A stretch of DNA of 36,928 bases from Bacteroidota bacterium (GTDB lineage: Bacteria > Bacteroidota > Bacteroidia > Bacteroidales > UBA6013): positions 1-36,928 of the forward strand of contig JAIFMG010000006.1 in assembly GCA_020048645.1 (NCBI GenBank), given 5' to 3'. Shown here one piece after another: positions 33,860-36,928 of the stretch (the stretch's first letter is position 1; each line of letters begins with the position of its first letter). The translations under genes and the position numbers were made by a program. The notes beneath the pieces were generated by a model, which did not search any database, was not told the DNA's origin, and saw only the letters and a list, made by a program, of their open reading frames with translations.

Positions 33860-34107
33860 GGGGCTAAGGCCAAGTTGCTGTCAAGAGTGACAAATACAAA
33901 TCGTCAGCATCCTGCGAAATTTGGAAGATTCCGGGCGAATCCCGAAGGGGTGGCATTGTCTCGCCCATCCTCCCGATGGGAATAATTTCACCCCTTCGGG
34001 GTTCTCTTCTTGGGCATGGATCCGCTTCCTACAATCATTGCACCCCTTCGGGGTTGGGCGAGGCTTCAAGGCAATCCATCACGTTTGAAAGCGACTTGGT
34101 CTAAGGC
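33860..34107. other. Convergent intergenic region with interspersed repeat
   Basis: This region lies between the pdxH stop and the end of the TlpA-like gene. It holds copy II of the interspersed repeat and two further CACCCCTTCGGGGTT blocks that can form small hairpins, which may serve as terminators for both converging transcripts. No gene is seen. Confidence 0.5.
33908..34036 (+). repeat. Interspersed repeat, copy II
   Basis: This copy shares CATCCTGCGAAATT at the left end, AATCCCGAAGGGGTGG in the middle and TCCGCTTCCTACAATC at the right end with the minus strand of 13396-13530. The two are about 20 kb apart in opposite orientation and both lie in intergenic spacers. Confidence 0.65.
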
Positions 34108-35526
34108 TCAGTGGCCCAGCACCATGCGCGAGAACTCCTCGGTCTGCTCGGGCGTCGGGGCGGGGTTGAGCAGGATGGTGCCGTCGGGGGCTATCCAGTA
34201 GGCGTGCGGCATCTGCTTGACGCCCCAAAGCTCGCCGGTGTTGGCGGTCTCGGCGCCGTCGTAGAGGTGCGCGCCAGGCGGGTTGAGGCCGCGGCTCCAG
34301 GCTTCCCACCCGCGGATGTTGTTGTCGAGGCAGACGCTCACCACCAGCAGGTCCTGCGCGGGGTTCTCGCGCAGGAAGGCCTCGAGCCTTTGCAACTGGT
34401 TTTGGCACGGGACGCACCAGATGGACCAGAAGTAGAGGTAAACGCGCTTGCCGCGGGCGAGCTCCGAAAAGCGCTGCATCTGGCCGCGGGCGTCGGGCAG
34501 GCTGAAGTCGGGGGCCGGGCGGCCGGGCTGCACCCGCAGGGCCTCCTGGCTGAGCCACTCGATGAGCTCGCGGTGCCGCGGGTAGGGGCAGGTGGCCAGG
34601 AAATCCTCGACCAGCGAGGCGTAGCGGGGCGAGTAGTCCTCGAGGCCGGCCCGGAGGATGGAGGTGCAGACGCTGTAGGCGGGCAGCCCCTGGAGGTTGC
34701 CTCGGGTGAAGTTGTAGAGCTCGACCAGGTACTGCTCCTGGGGCATGGCGCGGGTGTCGTTGCCGCGGGAAAGCTCGTAGGGCAGGTAGTAGAACAGGAA
34801 CTCGAGGTAGCTCTCGCTCAAGAAGGGCAGCGCCGTCTGCGGATTGAGGCGGTAGAGGAACTGGAAGTAGCTGTCTTCGAGCTCGTTGCCGTGGTAGGTG
34901 TATTTGCCGGCGTAGGCGTAGCGGGCAATGGCGTCCTGGAAGAGGATCTGCTCGCGCTGGTAGGCCAGGAATCCGCGGCTGGGCTTGGAGCGGCGGGCCT
35001 GGCGGTCGAGGAAGTCGAGCTGGCGGGCAAGGAGCGAGTCGGCCAGCAGGCTGAACTCGTGGGGCTGGAGCTGGGCCATGCGGCTTTCGAGGGTGAAGTG
35101 GGCGGGGCTGTCGGTATCCTCGAAGGCGAGGATCCATGCGGCCAGGAAGCTGTTGTTGCCCCGGCTGGAGCGCTTGCCGCGGTAGCGGAGCGACTCGTCG
35201 AATCGCTCGAGGTCGGCGCGGAGCTCCAGTTGGTCACCCGGTTCGAGGAAGAGGCGGGTCTGCTGGTTTCCGGCCTCGAAGTAGGCCTCGACGGGCCGAT
35301 CGAGCGGGAACTCCATCTCGAACCGGCCATGCCCATCGACGTTGGCGCGCCAGATGGTGGGCTCGGCGTCGAGCTCGGAGGTGAAGTAGCGGACGATGGC
35401 CTGCGAAGCCTCGAGCCTGTCCAACTGGCCCGAAATCCGGACCTGGCCCTGCGCGCCAGCCGCCGCCAAGAGCGTCCAGAAGTTGAGGATCAAGAGAAAG
35501 CGGAAGGCTTTTGATACGGCTGGCAT
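34108..35526 (-). CDS. Exported TlpA/ResA-like thioredoxin-fold protein
   Basis: The protein has 472 residues. A signal peptide (MPAVSKAFRFLLILNFWTLLAAAGAQG) is followed by an N-terminal beta-rich region resembling the DUF4369-like domain common in Bacteroidota TlpA proteins (about 28-110), a long helical middle of about 200 residues, and a C-terminal thioredoxin fold. The latter has PAPDFSLPDARGQMQRFSEL, then YFWSIWCVPCQ with the redox pair Cys371-Val-Pro-Cys374, and a cis-Pro loop KQMPHAYWIAPDG. Family members reduce or isomerise disulfides in the periplasm, for example in cytochrome c maturation. A TACCTTTG promoter precedes it. Its redox partner is not in the window. Confidence 0.88.
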   Translation of the reverse strand: MPAVSKAFRFLLILNFWTLLAAAGAQGQVRISGQLDRLEASQAIVRYFTSELDAEPTIWRANVDGHGRFEMEFPLDRPVEAYFEAGNQQTRLFLEPGDQLELRADLERFDESLRYRGKRSSRGNNSFLAAWILAFEDTDSPAHFTLESRMAQLQPHEFSLLADSLLARQLDFLDRQARRSKPSRGFLAYQREQILFQDAIARYAYAGKYTYHGNELEDSYFQFLYRLNPQTALPFLSESYLEFLFYYLPYELSRGNDTRAMPQEQYLVELYNFTRGNLQGLPAYSVCTSILRAGLEDYSPRYASLVEDFLATCPYPRHRELIEWLSQEALRVQPGRPAPDFSLPDARGQMQRFSELARGKRVYLYFWSIWCVPCQNQLQRLEAFLRENPAQDLLVVSVCLDNNIRGWEAWSRGLNPPGAHLYDGAETANTGELWGVKQMPHAYWIAPDGTILLNPAPTPEQTEEFSRMVLGH

Positions 35527-35581
35527 TGTTTTTCGTTTTGATGGGGTGGAGCCCCGACGACTCGCCCGGGCCTCGCGAGGG

Positions 35582-35589
35582 CAAAGGTA
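35582..35589 (-). promoter_or_regulatory. Predicted -7 box TACCTTTG of the TlpA-like gene
   Basis: On the minus strand this reads TACCTTTG, an exact TAnnTTTG match, 55 bp before the start at 35526. No clear -33 TTTG is seen. Confidence 0.5.
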
Positions 35590-35721
35590 AGCGAATTTCG
35601 GCCTTGGGCTCGCGCCGGCGGCCAACGGGTGCAACTTGGGCGATCCGAACTTGTCTTTGCCAGAAACCCCTTTGCCCTTCACTTCCAAGCCCATCCTCAA
35701 CCCCCTGATTCCCAATCCGCC

Positions 35722-36459
35722 ATGAAAACCCTTCGACCGCTTTTGATCCTGCTCCTTTTGTCCACGGGCTGCGCAATGGACAGCGTACTCCTGCTCGACG
35801 ATGGCAATTTCGCGAGCGAGAGCCGCGAACTGCCCGCCTTCAGCCGCCTCGACCACGGGCTTGCCGCGACGGTCTTCCTGAGCCAAGGCCCGAACCGCGA
35901 AGTGGTGCTGCAAGGCGGCGACAAGGTTCTGCCGCACATCGAGACCTACGTTGTGGGCGACGTGCTGATGCTGAGCTCGAACGCGAACATCCCGCCAGGC
36001 TCGGACCCGATCAACATCTACATCACCCTGCCCGAGGTGGCCGGGCTCAAGGTCTCGGGCAGTGGCAGCATCAGCAACCTGACGGCCATCGAGTCCGGCC
36101 AGATCGAGCTGATCGTCAGCGGCTCGGGCGACATCAACCTGAGCGGGCTTTTCGCCCCGGTGGTCAGCGCCATCGTGCCGGGCTCGGGCGAGATCTTCTT
36201 CTCGCGGCCCGACGACGAGCTGCTGCGCAGCCAGCAGGTCTCGCATTTCATCGACATCAGCGGCTCGGGCCGCGTGGCCGCCTTCGCGAGCACCTGCCAC
36301 TACGCGCGGGTGGACATCAGCGGCTCGGGCAATGCCGAAGTTTACACCTACGACGAGCTGGAGGTGGGCATCTCCGGCTCGGGCAACCTCTATTACAAGG
36401 GCTACCCGACCATCAGCAGCAGCCTGACCGGCTCGGGGCGGATCTTTCCGGTGAACTGA
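35722..36459 (+). CDS. DUF2807 (head GIN domain) lipoprotein
   Basis: The protein has 245 residues starting MKTLRPLLILLLLSTGC, a lipoprotein signal with lipobox LSTGC and lipidated Cys17. The mature part is a beta-solenoid-like DUF2807 domain: LPAFSRLDHGLAATVFLSQG, then repeated GSGSI, GSGDI, GSGEI, GSGRV, GSGNA, GSGNL and a last GSGRIFPVN. The regular S-G-S-G turns are the hallmark of this family, which is common in Bacteroidota envelopes and has no firmly established role. It is divergent from the TlpA-like gene and is followed by the WD40 gene. Confidence 0.92.
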   Translation: MKTLRPLLILLLLSTGCAMDSVLLLDDGNFASESRELPAFSRLDHGLAATVFLSQGPNREVVLQGGDKVLPHIETYVVGDVLMLSSNANIPPGSDPINIYITLPEVAGLKVSGSGSISNLTAIESGQIELIVSGSGDINLSGLFAPVVSAIVPGSGEIFFSRPDDELLRSQQVSHFIDISGSGRVAAFASTCHYARVDISGSGNAEVYTYDELEVGISGSGNLYYKGYPTISSSLTGSGRIFPVN

Positions 36460-36539
36460 CCGGGCCGGCCAGGGGAGGCGGGCCAGGCGCCAAGGCGCGA
36501 CAAGGCGGCCAAAAGGCAAGGGCCGTCGCGCAAAAATCG

Positions 36540-36547
36540 TATCTTTG
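36540..36547 (+). promoter_or_regulatory. Predicted -7 box TATCTTTG of the WD40 gene
   Basis: TATCTTTG is an exact TAnnTTTG match, 24 bp before the ATG at 36572. The spacer behind the DUF2807 gene has GC-rich repeats (GGCCAGG-type) but no clear terminator. Confidence 0.5.
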
Positions 36548-36571
36548 GCCACCTGAAAACTTTACATCCGC

Positions 36572-36928
36572 ATGAAAAAGAACCCACAACGCCCCTTCCG
36601 CGCTTCCACGGCCCTGCTGGCCCTGGCCCTGGCCCTGCCCTTTGGGGCGCAGGCCCAGACGGACGAAGCCATCCGAACCTTCCGCGGCCACCTGGGCCCC
36701 GTACACGACTTCGACTTCGAGGCCGGCGGAGGCAAGTTCGCCAGCGTCTCGGATTCCGTGGTGTGGGTATGGAACTTCCAGACCGGACGCGTTGTCGAGC
36801 AACTGCCCTGCCCGGGCGGGACCCTCCGTGCGGTCGATTTCCATCCCAGCCAGCCGGGCCTCCTGGCCACCGGCGGCGACAACAAGGCCCTGGTGGTCTG
36901 GGACCTGGCCAAGAGCAACAAGGCCCCC
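36572..36928 (+). CDS. Exported WD40-repeat protein (3' end beyond window)
   Basis: 119 codons are present and the frame is open to the window edge. A signal peptide (MKKNPQRPFRASTALLALAL, cleaved near GAQAQ) is followed by IRTFRGHLGPVHDFDFE, then VVWVWNFQTGRVVEQL and LRAVDFHPSQPGLLATGGDN with ALVVWDLAK. These are the GH...WD units of WD40 beta-propeller blades. Exported WD40 proteins in Bacteroidota are often fused to caspase-like or OmpA-like domains further on, which cannot be seen here. It has its own promoter. Confidence 0.85.
   Translation, partial: MKKNPQRPFRASTALLALALALPFGAQAQTDEAIRTFRGHLGPVHDFDFEAGGGKFASVSDSVVWVWNFQTGRVVEQLPCPGGTLRAVDFHPSQPGLLATGGDNKALVVWDLAKSNKAP

Overview
The window is a GC-rich chromosomal segment (third codon positions are almost all G or C) from a member of the Bacteroidota. 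Three signs point there. A 3,433-residue secreted protein ends in a type A C-terminal sorting domain of the type IX secretion system. A GldA-like ABC ATPase lies directly behind dxs. Many genes have a TAnnTTTG-like -7 box and no Shine-Dalgarno sequence, as expected for Bacteroidota promoters. The genus cannot be read from the sequence; a GC-rich Saprospiria-like or Rhodothermia-like lineage is a guess.

Layout. 1-768: no supported gene. 769-5895 (minus): operon of two paralogous membrane HAMP-GAF-PAS coiled-coil proteins with a small helical protein between them. 6211-8475 (plus): TonB-dependent receptor. 8659-9066 (plus): SpoIIAA/STAS-like small protein. 9081-10097 (minus): radical SAM/SPASM protein, divergent from dxs-gldA (10372-13250), which ends in a strong intrinsic terminator. 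13689-14870 (minus): AT-rich GT87-like membrane glycosyltransferase. 15640-25941 (plus): giant modular type IX cargo protein behind a near-consensus promoter. 26045-29913 (minus): LRR-AAA ATPase, HNH endonuclease and REP-associated tyrosine transposase. 30232-30780 (minus): unrecognised protein. 30985-31487: AT-rich, MITE-like island. 31666-32088: second SpoIIAA/STAS-like protein. 32211-33859: metF-pdxH. 34108-35526 (minus): TlpA-like thioredoxin protein. 35722-36459 (plus): DUF2807 lipoprotein. 36572-end (plus): WD40 protein cut by the window edge.

How parts fit. dxs, metF and pdxH are housekeeping genes (isoprenoid precursors, folate one-carbon metabolism, PLP). The TonB receptor, type IX cargo, DUF2807 lipoprotein and TlpA-like protein form the envelope set. 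The accessory part is 25,950-31,490. It holds a two-gene ATPase-HNH module shaped like the anti-phage system Septu (PtuA-PtuB) but with an N-terminal leucine-rich-repeat domain. A RAYT transposase follows, whose reading frame contains a perfect palindrome also found just past its 3' end, and then a MITE-like island. The LRR-ATPase/HNH pair is the best candidate for an undescribed system; a defence role is inferred from domain content and order, not shown.
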